Shown here: positions 15,746-23,739 of the stretch, piece after piece
Layout: the number at the start of each line of letters is the position of its first letter
Position numbering within the stretch: position 1 is the stretch's first letter
Source of the DNA: Streptomyces sp. SID13726
Lineage (GTDB): Bacteria; Actinomycetota; Actinomycetes; Streptomycetales; Streptomycetaceae
Assembly (NCBI RefSeq): GCF_010548375.1
Contig: NZ_JAAGLY010000038.1
Span: forward strand, 1-59,374
Length of the DNA: 59,374 nucleotides
Direction: 5' to 3'
Notes under the pieces: generated by a model
The model's input: the letters and a program-made list of their open reading frames with translations, nothing else
Told to the model about the DNA's origin: nothing
Databases searched by the model: none
Program-made: the position numbers and the translations under genes

Positions 15746-17142
15746 GCCGCCTGTTCGGGTCGGTCAGGGCGCGGGCGACGCTCGGCGCCACGCTGGTCGT
15801 CGCCGTCGCGCCGCTCGCCGCCGGGGCCGCCGTACTGCTCTCGCTGCGCTCCAACCTCATCGACCAGGCCGGCACCCAGGCCGAGCGGACCGCGCGCAAG
15901 GTGGCCGCCAACCTCGCCGCCGGGACGCCGTACGGCGAACTCAAGCTGGACGACGACGAGGAGCCGGTCCAGGTCGTCGACGCGAGGGGCAGGCTGGTCG
16001 CGGCCAGCGAGGACCTCCAGCGGATCAGCGGCACCGGCGTCGGCGCGGTGAAGCCGGAGGCGCCTGCGGGCGGGACCGGCTCCGAGGACGACGACGATGA
16101 CGACTCGTCCCTCGAACCCGGCGAGATCGACGACGACGTCACCCTCACCGACGGCTCCGCCACGATCGACGGCGAGTCCGCGGACTACCGTTTCGCCGCG
16201 CTGAAGGTCGAGGTCTCCGACAAGGGCACGCTGACCGTGTACGCGGGCGCCTCCCTGGACGCCGAGCAGGGGGCCGTGGGCACCGCGCAGACGGTGATGC
16301 TGATCGGGTTCCCGCTGCTGATCGGTGTCGTCGCGGCGGTGACCTGGCTGGTCACCCGACGGGCTCTCAGGCCGGTCGAGGGCATCCGCGCCGAGATGGC
16401 CGCGATCACCGCGTCCGAGGACCTCGCCCGCCGGGTGCCGGTGCCGGACACCCACGACGAGGTCGCCCGGCTCGCCCGCACCACCAACGAGACGCTGGCC
16501 GCGCTGGAGACCTCCGTCGAGCGCCAGCGGAGGTTCGTCGCCGACGCCTCCCACGAGCTGCGCAGCCCCATCGCCTCGCTGCGGACGCAGCTGGAGGTCG
16601 CCGCCGCGCATCCGGAGTTGCTGGACCTGGAGGGGGCGGTGGAGGACACGGTGCGGTTGCAGCGGCTCGCGGCGGATCTGCTGCTGCTGGCCCGGCTGGA
16701 CGCGGGGGAGGGGCCCGGTGACCGGCGGATCGACCTGGGGGCGCTGGCCGTTCGGGAGAGCCGGGGGCGGGACGGGGTCACGGTCGGGACGGCGATGGTG
16801 GAAGTGGCCGGGTCCCCGGGGCAGTTGGAGCGGGTGCTGGGCAACCTGCTCGACAACGCGCAGCGGCACGCCCGGTCCGCGGTCGCCGTGACCGTGCGGC
16901 GGGACGGGGCGTGGGGCGTGGTGGAGGTCGCCGACGACGGGGACGGGGTGCCCGCGGGGGACCGGGAGCGGATCTTCGAGCGGTTCGTGCGGCTGGACGA
17001 GGCGCGGGCCCGGGACGACGGGGGAGCGGGGCTCGGTCTGGCCATCGCCCGGGATGTCGCGGTGCGGCACGGGGGGACGCTGACGGTGCGTGACGCGCCG
17101 GCAGGCGGGGCCCTTTTCGAGCTCCGCCTGCCGGTCGTGTGA
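15742..17142 (+). CDS. Sensor histidine kinase (HAMP, HisKA, HATPase)
   Basis: Membrane kinase of 466 residues. An N-terminal helix (about 15-37) is followed by an extracytoplasmic sensor region with an Asp/Glu-rich segment near residue 115, a second helix (about 180-205), HAMP, then the H box ASHELRSPIASL with His271, N box LDNAQRHA and G boxes DDGDGVP and GAGLGLAIA. It overlaps the response regulator by 4 bp. The acidic extracytoplasmic stretch, with the Asp-rich PepSY protein divergent from it, could point to a cation or envelope signal, but the stimulus is unknown. Confidence 0.94.
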   Translation: MSRLFGSVRARATLGATLVVAVAPLAAGAAVLLSLRSNLIDQAGTQAERTARKVAANLAAGTPYGELKLDDDEEPVQVVDARGRLVAASEDLQRISGTGVGAVKPEAPAGGTGSEDDDDDDSSLEPGEIDDDVTLTDGSATIDGESADYRFAALKVEVSDKGTLTVYAGASLDAEQGAVGTAQTVMLIGFPLLIGVVAAVTWLVTRRALRPVEGIRAEMAAITASEDLARRVPVPDTHDEVARLARTTNETLAALETSVERQRRFVADASHELRSPIASLRTQLEVAAAHPELLDLEGAVEDTVRLQRLAADLLLLARLDAGEGPGDRRIDLGALAVRESRGRDGVTVGTAMVEVAGSPGQLERVLGNLLDNAQRHARSAVAVTVRRDGAWGVVEVADDGDGVPAGDRERIFERFVRLDEARARDDGGAGLGLAIARDVAVRHGGTLTVRDAPAGGALFELRLPVV

Positions 17143-17177
17143 CACCTGTCGGGGTGCCTCGGTCTGTCCGAAGGCCC

Positions 17178-17654
17178 TTACGGGCGCCCCCTGTGACCTC
17201 GCAAGTGCTCCGCGATCGGCTTCAGGGCCTTGTCCAGCTCGGGCAGGGAATCGGTCGGCACCAGGTCGATGAAGTGCCTCCGCACGGACGCCACGTGGTG
17301 GGGCGCGACCTTCTTCATCGTCTCCATGCCGTGCTCGGTCAGGACCGCGTACAGGCCGCGGCGGTCGGACTCGCAGTTCTCGCGCCGGACCAGGTCCGCG
17401 TTCTCCATGCGGGTGATCTGGTGCGAGAGGCGGCTCTTGGACTGGAGGGTGGCGGAGGCGAGATCGCTCATTCGCATACGCACACCCTCCGACTCGGAGA
17501 GGTTCACCAGGATCTCGTAGTCGTTCATCGTCAGGCCGAACGGCTGGAGGTCCTTCTCGAGCTGATACGTCAACAGCCTGTTGACCTCCAGGTGGGTGCG
17601 CCAGGCGCACTGCTCCGCATCGGTCAGCCAGCGCGTGGCCGTCTCGGTCTCCAT
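17178..17654 (-). CDS. MarR family transcriptional regulator
   Basis: Winged-helix dimeric regulator of 158 residues, ATG at 17654. The DNA-binding core is MRMSDLASATLQSKSRLSHQ followed by the wing ENCESDRRGLYAVLTEHG. The N-terminal helix METETATRWLTDAEQCAWRT is the form common in Streptomyces MarR proteins. No operon partner downstream: the AIM24 genes on the same strand start upstream of it and end at 17747, 92 bp before its ATG. An AT-rich patch at 17663-17690 (complement TTCAACATTTTAGGTAGA) directly before the start is a plausible autoregulatory site. Confidence 0.92.
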   Translation of the reverse strand: METETATRWLTDAEQCAWRTHLEVNRLLTYQLEKDLQPFGLTMNDYEILVNLSESEGVRMRMSDLASATLQSKSRLSHQITRMENADLVRRENCESDRRGLYAVLTEHGMETMKKVAPHHVASVRRHFIDLVPTDSLPELDKALKPIAEHLRGHRGRP

Positions 17655-17746
17655 GAATGAAGTCTACCTAAAATGTTGAAAGGCGAACTAATGAGGGTGG
17701 TGTGACGGTGCGCACGCGTTCGATGTCACACTCCGCAGACTACCGC

Positions 17747-18544
17747 TCACAGCCCGAAGCGACGCTGGAGGTCGCCCAGCTGTCCGGGAAGGCGCGGTAC
17801 CCCCGGCTGCTGTGGATGCCCTGTGGGCGCCCCATGACCGCCGGGTACTCCGGGCTCGGTCGGAACCACCCCCGTGGCCTGCTCGGCCATCAGGACCTCG
17901 GTCGACTGGAGCAGTACGGTGCCGGCCCCCACGAACTCGAACTGGTGCTCCTCCCCGGAGGCCCCGCCGAGGCCCGTCATCGCACGTAGACCGCCCATCA
18001 GGCCGGTCATGTACCCGTGGTCGTAGTGGTGGCACGGGGAGGGGCAGTCGGCCCAGCCCACAAGCGCTTGCGGGTCCACCCGGATCGGGGGCTCCATGAA
18101 CACCACCGGGCCGTTGGAGGCGGCCACGAACTTTCCGGTTCCGATGAGGGTCAGAAAACCCGGCACGATCGACTGCTTCAGCGCGAGACTTGGCTGAAAA
18201 GCGAGCAGGTTGCCCGAGCGAATGGTCAGGTTGCCGTCTTCGAGGTCGTACGAGTTCACGTCGAAGGCCCGGTCGGCGAGGAGCATCTTGCCGGAGCCCT
18301 GCGCCACCACCCAGTCGCTCGCGTGCAGAGGCGAATGGAACGACGTACGGACGAGACCGTCGAGACGGCCGTGTCCGATGCCGTTGAAATCCATCTGGCC
18401 GTAGTAGGCGATCATCTTCCCCTTCTGCAGGAACCACTGGCTCCCCTTGAGCTCCACGCAGAAGGTGTAGTTGTTGACGTTGTCGTCCGACGGCAAAGTC
18501 ATCGGGTCGTACACGGTGGGGCCCGCGCCCGGGTAGTGGCTCAC
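17747..18544 (-). CDS. AIM24 family protein, third of three tandem paralogues
   Basis: Protein of 265 residues with the AIM24/TerB-associated beta-sandwich. It has the family pattern of a glycine-rich first half (ELKGSQWFLQKGKMIAYYGQ), GSGKMLLADRAFDV in the middle and VDPQALVGWADCPS with EEHQFEFVGAGTVLLQSTE at the end, followed by a Pro/Gly-rich tail not present in the other two. GTG at 18544 overlaps the stop of the preceding paralogue by 4 bp (GTGA). The molecular role in bacteria is unknown; the yeast namesake is mitochondrial. Probably translated in fixed proportion with its two neighbours. Confidence 0.9.
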   Translation of the reverse strand: MSHYPGAGPTVYDPMTLPSDDNVNNYTFCVELKGSQWFLQKGKMIAYYGQMDFNGIGHGRLDGLVRTSFHSPLHASDWVVAQGSGKMLLADRAFDVNSYDLEDGNLTIRSGNLLAFQPSLALKQSIVPGFLTLIGTGKFVAASNGPVVFMEPPIRVDPQALVGWADCPSPCHHYDHGYMTGLMGGLRAMTGLGGASGEEHQFEFVGAGTVLLQSTEVLMAEQATGVVPTEPGVPGGHGAPTGHPQQPGVPRLPGQLGDLQRRFGL

Positions 18545-19200
18545 AGCTTCTCCTCCGAGGCCTGGACGTACACCGCGCCGTTCCCGCTGAGCTCCAGCTG
18601 GAAGGCCTCGCCGGAGCCCCGGCCCACCATGTCGCGCCAGCCGAGCGCAGTCGACAGCTTGTTGCGGACGTCGCCGTGGTGGGCGACGTAGGCCTGCGGG
18701 TCCACGTGGACGGGCCGCTGGGGCGTGATGGGGACCTCGAAGACACCGCCGTGGGCCATGACCGCCACCGAGCCGTGGCCCTTGAGCGTGGTCGTGAAGA
18801 GCCCCTGGCCGCTGATCTGGCCGCGCACCATGCCCATCACCCCGCCCTGCGAGCCCATGAACATGGTGCCCTGCTGGAGGGTGCCCTCGAAGGCGAGCAG
18901 CCGGTCCGCCTCGACGTACAGGGTGTCGCCGGTGAGGTTGATGACCGTGACGTGGTGGCCGCCGTGCCCGAAGAGCACGGTGCCGCTGCCCTCGACGGTC
19001 ATCAGGGGCGTGTCCTCGTTGGCCACCCGGCGGCCGATCATCGACATGACGCCGCCCTGGCCGCCCTGGATGTTGGGGGTGAAGGACACCTCGCCCTTGT
19101 ACGCCAGCATCGCGCCGCGCTGGCTGAACAGGCGCTGGCCGGGCAGCACGGTCGCCTCGACCATCTTCGAGTTGATCTCGCGGAACGCCATGTCACACAT
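18541..19200 (-). CDS. AIM24 family protein, second of three tandem paralogues
   Basis: Protein of 219 residues with the same fold pattern as its neighbours: QRLFSQRGAMLAYKGEVSF near the N-terminus, GQGLFTTTLKGHGSVAVMAH in the middle and GSGEAFQLELSGNGAVYVQA at the end. The ATG at 19200 (MCDMAFREIN) overlaps the preceding paralogue by 8 bp; a second ATG at 19191 would give MAFREIN. No signal peptide or membrane segment is evident, so it is probably cytoplasmic or peripheral. Middle gene of a tight three-gene unit. Confidence 0.9.
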   Translation of the reverse strand: MCDMAFREINSKMVEATVLPGQRLFSQRGAMLAYKGEVSFTPNIQGGQGGVMSMIGRRVANEDTPLMTVEGSGTVLFGHGGHHVTVINLTGDTLYVEADRLLAFEGTLQQGTMFMGSQGGVMGMVRGQISGQGLFTTTLKGHGSVAVMAHGGVFEVPITPQRPVHVDPQAYVAHHGDVRNKLSTALGWRDMVGRGSGEAFQLELSGNGAVYVQASEEKL

Positions 19201-19831
19201 CCCCCGCGATCGTGTTCCGCTCGCTGGGCTGGACGTACACCAGGCCGTCGCCCTCGAAGCGGATCTGGAAGGCCTCGCCGCCGCCCTCGCCCATGAAGGT
19301 GCGGAAGGTCACGCCGGACTGGAAGGACTGGTTGAGGTTGCCCTGGTGGGCGATGTACGCGCCGGGGTCGACGGTGAGGGGGTACTGGCGGCTCACGCGC
19401 AGCACCACGGCGGGGCCGTCGGACATGATCGCGGCCTGGCCGTGCCCTTCGACGGTCGTCGTGAAGAGACCGTTGCCCTGGGTCGCGCCGCGCAGGCCGG
19501 TGAACTGGGTGCCGGTCCTGAGGCCGGCGTCGGTCGCGAGCAGGTTGCTCGACTCCACGTACAGCTTGTCCCCCTGGAGACTCACGAGGTTGATCTCCGA
19601 GGCACGGTCCGCGAACCAGCACGTGCCGTGCCCCTGTACCTCCATCACGGTCATCTGCTCACCGGTGATGCGGCGGGTCACCATGCCTCGGATGCCCTCG
19701 CCGCCGCCGCTGAGCTTCTTGAACTGCATCTGTCCGTCGTACGCGACCATCGAGCCGTTCTTCGCCTTCACGGCGTCTCCGGTCATGTCGACGGCGAGCA
19801 CCTTGCTGCCTTGGAGTCGAAACATCGCCAC
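19193..19831 (-). CDS. AIM24 family protein, first of three tandem paralogues
   Basis: Protein of 212 residues: KNGSMVAYDGQMQFKKLSGG, then GNGLFTTTVEGHGQAAIMSD, then GGEAFQIRFEGDGLVYVQPS, in the same order as the two downstream paralogues. Start: GTG at 19831 (MAMFRLQGS) has no Shine-Dalgarno, but TAAATT at 19843-19838 lies exactly 6 nt before it, fitting a leaderless transcript. The ATG at 19825 would be the internal alternative. The three genes overlap by 4-8 bp and probably form a hetero-oligomer; function unknown. Confidence 0.9.
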   Translation of the reverse strand: MAMFRLQGSKVLAVDMTGDAVKAKNGSMVAYDGQMQFKKLSGGGEGIRGMVTRRITGEQMTVMEVQGHGTCWFADRASEINLVSLQGDKLYVESSNLLATDAGLRTGTQFTGLRGATQGNGLFTTTVEGHGQAAIMSDGPAVVLRVSRQYPLTVDPGAYIAHQGNLNQSFQSGVTFRTFMGEGGGEAFQIRFEGDGLVYVQPSERNTIAGDV

Positions 19832-19848
19832 GGGGTGAATTTAGCTGG
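19832..19848 (-). promoter_or_regulatory. Probable -10 region for a leaderless AIM24 transcript
   Basis: On the minus strand TAAATT (19843-19838), then CACCCC, then GTG. The spacing puts the transcription start on the G of the start codon. A weak -35 (TGTCGG) lies 18 bp further upstream. Confidence 0.5.
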
Positions 19849-19873
19849 CTGAAAGCCCTTGCCGACAGTGCCT

Positions 19874-19958
19874 CCGGCGGTGGGGCCGCTGTTCGCCTGC
19901 GGGAGACCGCCGGCCGCGACGATCGTCACGCATGGCCGGAGGCGACCCCCACCGCCGG
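19874..19958. repeat. Inverted repeat between the amidohydrolase and AIM24 genes
   Basis: CCGGCGGTGGGG (19874-19885) and CCCCACCGCCGG (19947-19958) are a perfect 12-bp inverted pair 61 bp apart, in the gap 19832-19992. It could be a large terminator stem for the upstream amidohydrolase gene (same strand) or a leftover of a small element. No gene is seen in this gap. Confidence 0.45.
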
Positions 19959-19992
19959 GGAGGGGGCGGTGTCGGCGGGGGATGTCCAGCGG

Positions 19993-21096
19993 TCAGACCT
20001 TCATTCCGAACAGTTTTTCCGCATTTCGGAACGCGATTTTCTCCTTGGTTTCGCGTGGCAGATCGACTGCCCGGAACCAGTCGGTTCCGTCCTTCATGTC
20101 TGCAAACGGGTAGTCGGTTGCGAACATCACTCGATCCACGCTGATGTACTTCAGCAGGAGATCGAGCAGGTCATCCTGGAAGAATGCACTGGTGGTGAAC
20201 CAGAAATTGTCATGGAAATACTGCTCGAACGGCTTGTCCAGGCTCTTCCTGGTCACTTCGCTCATCTTCTCCACCACGCGTTCGTAGAAGAACGGAAGAC
20301 CCTCTCCCATGTGGCCGATGATGATCTGCAGCTTGGGATGCCTGTCGAACACCCCTGAGGTGATCATTCGGAGGCACTGGGTGACGACTTCCTGGTGCCA
20401 TCCATATGCGGAGATGCTGAGGACCTGGTCCTGGAACTCTTTCTGATACTCCGGCCGCATATTGCTGTAGTAGATTTCGAAAACCTCGTCGGGCGGCAGA
20501 CCCGGATGGATGTATATCGGCACGTCAAGGGATTCGGCGCGCGCCAGTACGGGCTCGAAGTCGGGATGGTCGAGGAACTTCTTGCCGATGATCCCATTGG
20601 TCAGACATCCCAGGAATCCGTCTTCCCGAACCGCGCGCTCCAGCTCGTCCGCCGAGGCTTCCGGACTCTGCAGCGGCAAGGTGGCAAATGCCTCGAACCG
20701 TCGCGGATAGATCCCCATCGGTCCCTCGACAAGCATCCTGTTGAGACGGTAAGCAAAATCGATTCCCTTCTGACCTGGGACGTTCTGCACGCCTGGCGTG
20801 TGTGCGGAGAGGATTTGAACGTTGAGCCCCGCCTCGTCCATCGCACCGATGCGGCGCGGGCCGATCTCGGCAAGACCGGTGTCCTCAAGGAACAGCCTGT
20901 CGTTCAGCACCATCAACTCGCGAGTGGAAAAGGTCTCCTCCGTGCCGATGAAGGGCAGGTCTTTGTCTCGTTGCGCTATGTCCGAGGTCTTTTTCTCGTT
21001 CGCTGCCGTGCAGGAGACAATGGCAGGCGCGGACAAGCCGGCACCAATGCCGACTGCCGTGGCGGACAGAAAACTGCGGCGTCCCATGGAATTCAC
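19993..21096 (-). CDS. Tat-exported amidohydrolase_2 / decarboxylase-like lipoprotein
   Basis: Protein of 367 residues. The N-terminus MNSMGRRSFLSATAVG is a twin-arginine signal, ending in lipobox-like IVSC with Cys29. The rest is a metal-dependent amidohydrolase of the gamma-resorcylate / 5-carboxyvanillate decarboxylase group: IGTEETF (Glu53 in the metal-ligand position, Thr55 where some members have His), YIHPGLPP, IIGHMGEGLPF and FATDYPFADM. GTG at 21096 follows GGAGAG. These decarboxylases are normally cytoplasmic; an exported, lipid-anchored form is unusual. Base composition is clearly lower in GC and more relaxed at third positions than its neighbours, suggesting a recent arrival. Substrate unknown; an aromatic carboxylate is a family-level guess. 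Confidence 0.85.
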   Translation of the reverse strand: MNSMGRRSFLSATAVGIGAGLSAPAIVSCTAANEKKTSDIAQRDKDLPFIGTEETFSTRELMVLNDRLFLEDTGLAEIGPRRIGAMDEAGLNVQILSAHTPGVQNVPGQKGIDFAYRLNRMLVEGPMGIYPRRFEAFATLPLQSPEASADELERAVREDGFLGCLTNGIIGKKFLDHPDFEPVLARAESLDVPIYIHPGLPPDEVFEIYYSNMRPEYQKEFQDQVLSISAYGWHQEVVTQCLRMITSGVFDRHPKLQIIIGHMGEGLPFFYERVVEKMSEVTRKSLDKPFEQYFHDNFWFTTSAFFQDDLLDLLLKYISVDRVMFATDYPFADMKDGTDWFRAVDLPRETKEKIAFRNAEKLFGMKV

Positions 21097-21427
21097 GTCA
21101 GTCTCTCCTCAGGCGTTTGTGTGGTGCGGCACCCGTCCGTTTCCGGCATGGCCTCAACGCTAGGCCAAATTCCGTTCTGTTTCGTCGTACTGCGGTCGTC
21201 ATCCCCCGGGAGACAAACAGCACGACGTTACTCCGGCGGTAGTAACATCCGGAGCGCCGTTCGCCACCCGCACCACAATCAAAGCCCGTCGCAACCGGGC
21301 CCGAAGTCCAGGAGGCGGCTGCCGATGCGCCTACGAGAGCGGGATGTCCGAGCGAGTGCGGCTGGGCTTGGTCACGCGGTGGGTGACCATCGGCCGAGAG
21401 CGTTGCCGACGGGGCACGCCACAACCG
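21097..21427. other. Intergenic region upstream of the amidohydrolase
   Basis: 331 bp between two same-strand genes. The first half is AT-richer and likely holds the amidohydrolase promoter; the second half is GC-rich. No convincing gene and no strong inverted repeat were seen. Confidence 0.5.
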
Positions 21428-22327
21428 CTACACCCTCGGCGCTCCCGTCACGGACATCATCAGGGAGTACAGGGAACTGGTCGCCGCGATGAACAGGCGG
21501 TTCCCCTTCGCGCCTCCGAAGGTCACGTTGGCCACCGGTTCCGGTACCCGTACGCGGCCGATCAGGGTGCCGTCGGGGGCGTAGCAGTGGAGGCCGTCGG
21601 AGAGGGCGGCGGCCCAGAGGCGGCCCTCGTCGTCCAGGCGGATGTTGTCGAAGTGGACGCCGGAGGGGGCCTGCGCGAAGACGCGGCCGGAGGACAGCGT
21701 GCCGTCGGGGTGGACGTCGTACGTGTGGATGCGGGCGGCCCGGGAGTCGGAGACGTAGAGCTGTCGCTCGTCCGGGGAGAGGATGACGCCGTTGGGGCCG
21801 TCGAAGCCCTCCGCGGCGAGGTGGACTTCGCCGGTCCCGGGGTCGATGCGGTACACGTGGCACGCGCCGATCTCGGAGTCCGCCCGGTGCCCTTCGTAGT
21901 CGCTGAGGATGCCGAAGTCGGGGTCGGTGAACCAGATCGTGCCGTCGGAGCGTACGACGGAGTCGTTCGGGCTGTTCAGGCGCTTGCCGGCGTGGTGCGT
22001 GGCCAGGACGGTCACCGTGCCGTCGGGCTCGGTGCGGGTGACGCGGCGGTTGCCCTGCTCGCAGGTGACCAGGCGGCCCTGCCGGTCGAGGGTGTTGCCG
22101 TTGCTGTTGCCGGCCGGGGAGCGGAAGACGCCGACCGCGCCCGTGGCCTCGTCCCAGCGCAGGATGCGGTCGTTGGGGATGTCGCTCCAGATCAGCTGGC
22201 GCCAGGCGGGCAGGTACAGGGGGCCCTCGGCCCAGCGGCAGCCGTCGTGGAGGACCTCCAGTCTGCTGTCGCCCTTGGTGCAGGGAAGGAAGCGGTCGTC
22301 CAGGATCTCGTAGAGGCTGTCGGGCAC
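21428..22327 (-). CDS. SMP-30/gluconolactonase/LRE family protein
   Basis: Six-bladed beta-propeller of 299 residues, calcium- or zinc-dependent lactonase/esterase by family. Motifs: WAEGPLYLPAWRQLIWSDIP (first blade with the metal Glu), GNSNGNTLDRQGRLVTCEQG, LNSPNDSVVRSDGTIWFTDP (Asn/Asp metal region), DGPNGVILSPDERQLYVSDS and FDNIRLDDEGRLW. GTG at 22327 follows GGAGGA with a 4-nt gap. It is the last gene of a four-gene unit (24492 down to 21428) with TetR directly upstream (20-bp gap). Substrate unknown; a sugar or lipid lactone is typical. Confidence 0.92.
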   Translation of the reverse strand: MPDSLYEILDDRFLPCTKGDSRLEVLHDGCRWAEGPLYLPAWRQLIWSDIPNDRILRWDEATGAVGVFRSPAGNSNGNTLDRQGRLVTCEQGNRRVTRTEPDGTVTVLATHHAGKRLNSPNDSVVRSDGTIWFTDPDFGILSDYEGHRADSEIGACHVYRIDPGTGEVHLAAEGFDGPNGVILSPDERQLYVSDSRAARIHTYDVHPDGTLSSGRVFAQAPSGVHFDNIRLDDEGRLWAAALSDGLHCYAPDGTLIGRVRVPEPVANVTFGGAKGNRLFIAATSSLYSLMMSVTGAPRV

Positions 22328-22347
22328 GGGGTCCTCCGGGGTGCGGG

Positions 22348-22998
22348 TCAGCGGCGGCCGGTCTTGCGGAGACGGTGGCGCACCGCGCGCTGGGCGACCG
22401 GGCCCAGGTCCTCCAACGCGGCGACGAGCACACCCAGTTGCTCCAGGGCGTCCAACGCGGCCGTGGCCCCGGCGGCGTCGACCCCCTCGTACAACTCGAT
22501 GCCCACGAATGACGCGGCCACCGCCCGTGCCAGGCCGGCCGGGTCGGTGAACTCCCCGAACGGCGTGCCCGCGAGGACCCTCCTGAGGACCTTCTCGATC
22601 TCGACGATCCACAGTTCGAGTCCCGCCGCCGTCGCCGCGCCGAGGCTCTCGCGGGTCTGGGCTCCGGCCAGCAGCTGGCCGAGGCGTGCCACATGGCCCA
22701 GGCCCCGCTCCTGTTCGTGGATCTCCCGGCCCACTTCGAGGAGTTCGGACAGCGACCGCACCTCGTCGAAGCGGGTCCGGTAGCGCGCCACGGACTGCTC
22801 CGCGCCGTACCGGCAGGTCGCGGCGAGGAGTTCGTCCACCGAGCCGAAGTGATAGAAGACCAGCGCCTGGTTGACCCCCGCCGCCGCGGCCACCGTGCGG
22901 GCCGACACCTTCGCGATGCCCTGGTCGGTGAGGGTGCGCAGGGCGCCCTCCAGGAGCTTGGTCTTCGTCTCCAGCGACTTGGCCGTCTCGGGGCTCAC
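22348..22998 (-). CDS. TetR family regulator, probable autoregulator of its operon
   Basis: Repressor of 216 residues. The HTH region reads LLEGALRTLTDQGIAKVSAR, then VAAAAGVNQALVFYHFGSVD, a standard TetR recognition helix (FYHF). GTG at 22998 overlaps the DUF4166 stop by 4 bp (GTGA); it has no long N-terminal extension. It is third in the operon, and two matching palindromes (24517-24534 and 24561-24576) lie upstream of the first gene, so it most likely represses the whole unit including itself. The ligand is unknown; the enzymes suggest a lipid or lactone. Confidence 0.92.
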   Translation of the reverse strand: MSPETAKSLETKTKLLEGALRTLTDQGIAKVSARTVAAAAGVNQALVFYHFGSVDELLAATCRYGAEQSVARYRTRFDEVRSLSELLEVGREIHEQERGLGHVARLGQLLAGAQTRESLGAATAAGLELWIVEIEKVLRRVLAGTPFGEFTDPAGLARAVAASFVGIELYEGVDAAGATAALDALEQLGVLVAALEDLGPVAQRAVRHRLRKTGRR

Positions 22999-23675
22999 GC
23001 GCGGGCCTCCTCGCGCACGGGGCGCAGACCGGGGCGGACCCCGCATGCCGCGACGTCGCTGTACGTCGCCCGGAACGAGCCTTCGTAGCCGAAGAGCGGG
23101 CCGAAGTACCTGTTCACGACCCGTACCTGGATACAGAACCGGTCGGCCCCTTCGTCGTACGACTCCCTCACCTCCGCCGTCGCCCCGGCCAGCTCCGGCA
23201 CCCGCACGTCCACCGCCCCCTCCCGGAACCGGTGCTCCCCGGAACGGATCAGTAGCGAGCCGTCGGGCTCGGCGTGGAAGTGGAGGTCGCTCGCCAGGTG
23301 CTGGTGGGTGCCCAGGTAGTCGAGGACACGGTCGCCCTTGGGGCCCAGGACCATCTGGGCGTCGAAGCGGCGAGGGCGGCCGGGGAGCTGGAAGGTACGC
23401 ACGAAGGTCACCGTCTCACGGCCGAAGCTGTCCAGGTACGGCACGTTCTCGATCACGAACGGCACACCCCGCCCCGCCCTCGGCACCAGGATGTTCCGGG
23501 TCGCCCCGAGCGCCAGAAACGGCTTCACGAACGCCCGCCCGTGCCAGACGCGGTCCATCACACCGTGCCCGGTGCACGCCTCACCGCTGACGAGACCGAC
23601 CGAGAAGCGGCGCTGGAGCTGGGGGTGCAGACGGTCGAAGGCAGGGCCCATCGCCGTACGGAAGATCGAGGTCAT
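22995..23675 (-). CDS. DUF4166 domain-containing protein
   Basis: Protein of 226 residues of unknown function. The N-terminal MGPAFDRLHPQLQRRFSVG and the central FDAQMVLGPKGDRVLDYLGT with LHFHAEPDGSLLIRSGEHRF are the DUF4166 hallmarks. In other genomes this domain often sits next to or fused with saccharopine-dehydrogenase-like or membrane proteins; here it stands alone between a membrane SRPBCC-like protein and TetR. No signal peptide. The overlap with TetR argues for tight co-expression. A lipid-handling or lipocalin-like fold is possible but not shown. Confidence 0.88.
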   Translation of the reverse strand: MTSIFRTAMGPAFDRLHPQLQRRFSVGLVSGEACTGHGVMDRVWHGRAFVKPFLALGATRNILVPRAGRGVPFVIENVPYLDSFGRETVTFVRTFQLPGRPRRFDAQMVLGPKGDRVLDYLGTHQHLASDLHFHAEPDGSLLIRSGEHRFREGAVDVRVPELAGATAEVRESYDEGADRFCIQVRVVNRYFGPLFGYEGSFRATYSDVAACGVRPGLRPVREEARA

Positions 23676-23739
23676 GGCCGGTCTCCGGGGGCTGTCGGTC
23701 GGGGATCGTGAGGGAGGTGGGAGGAGCGGGGCCCCGCCG

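Noticed and set aside
15367..17610. Open frame of 747 codons on the minus strand opposite the two-component genes
   Set aside because: Antisense to intact receiver and kinase domains; composition is random for high-GC DNA.
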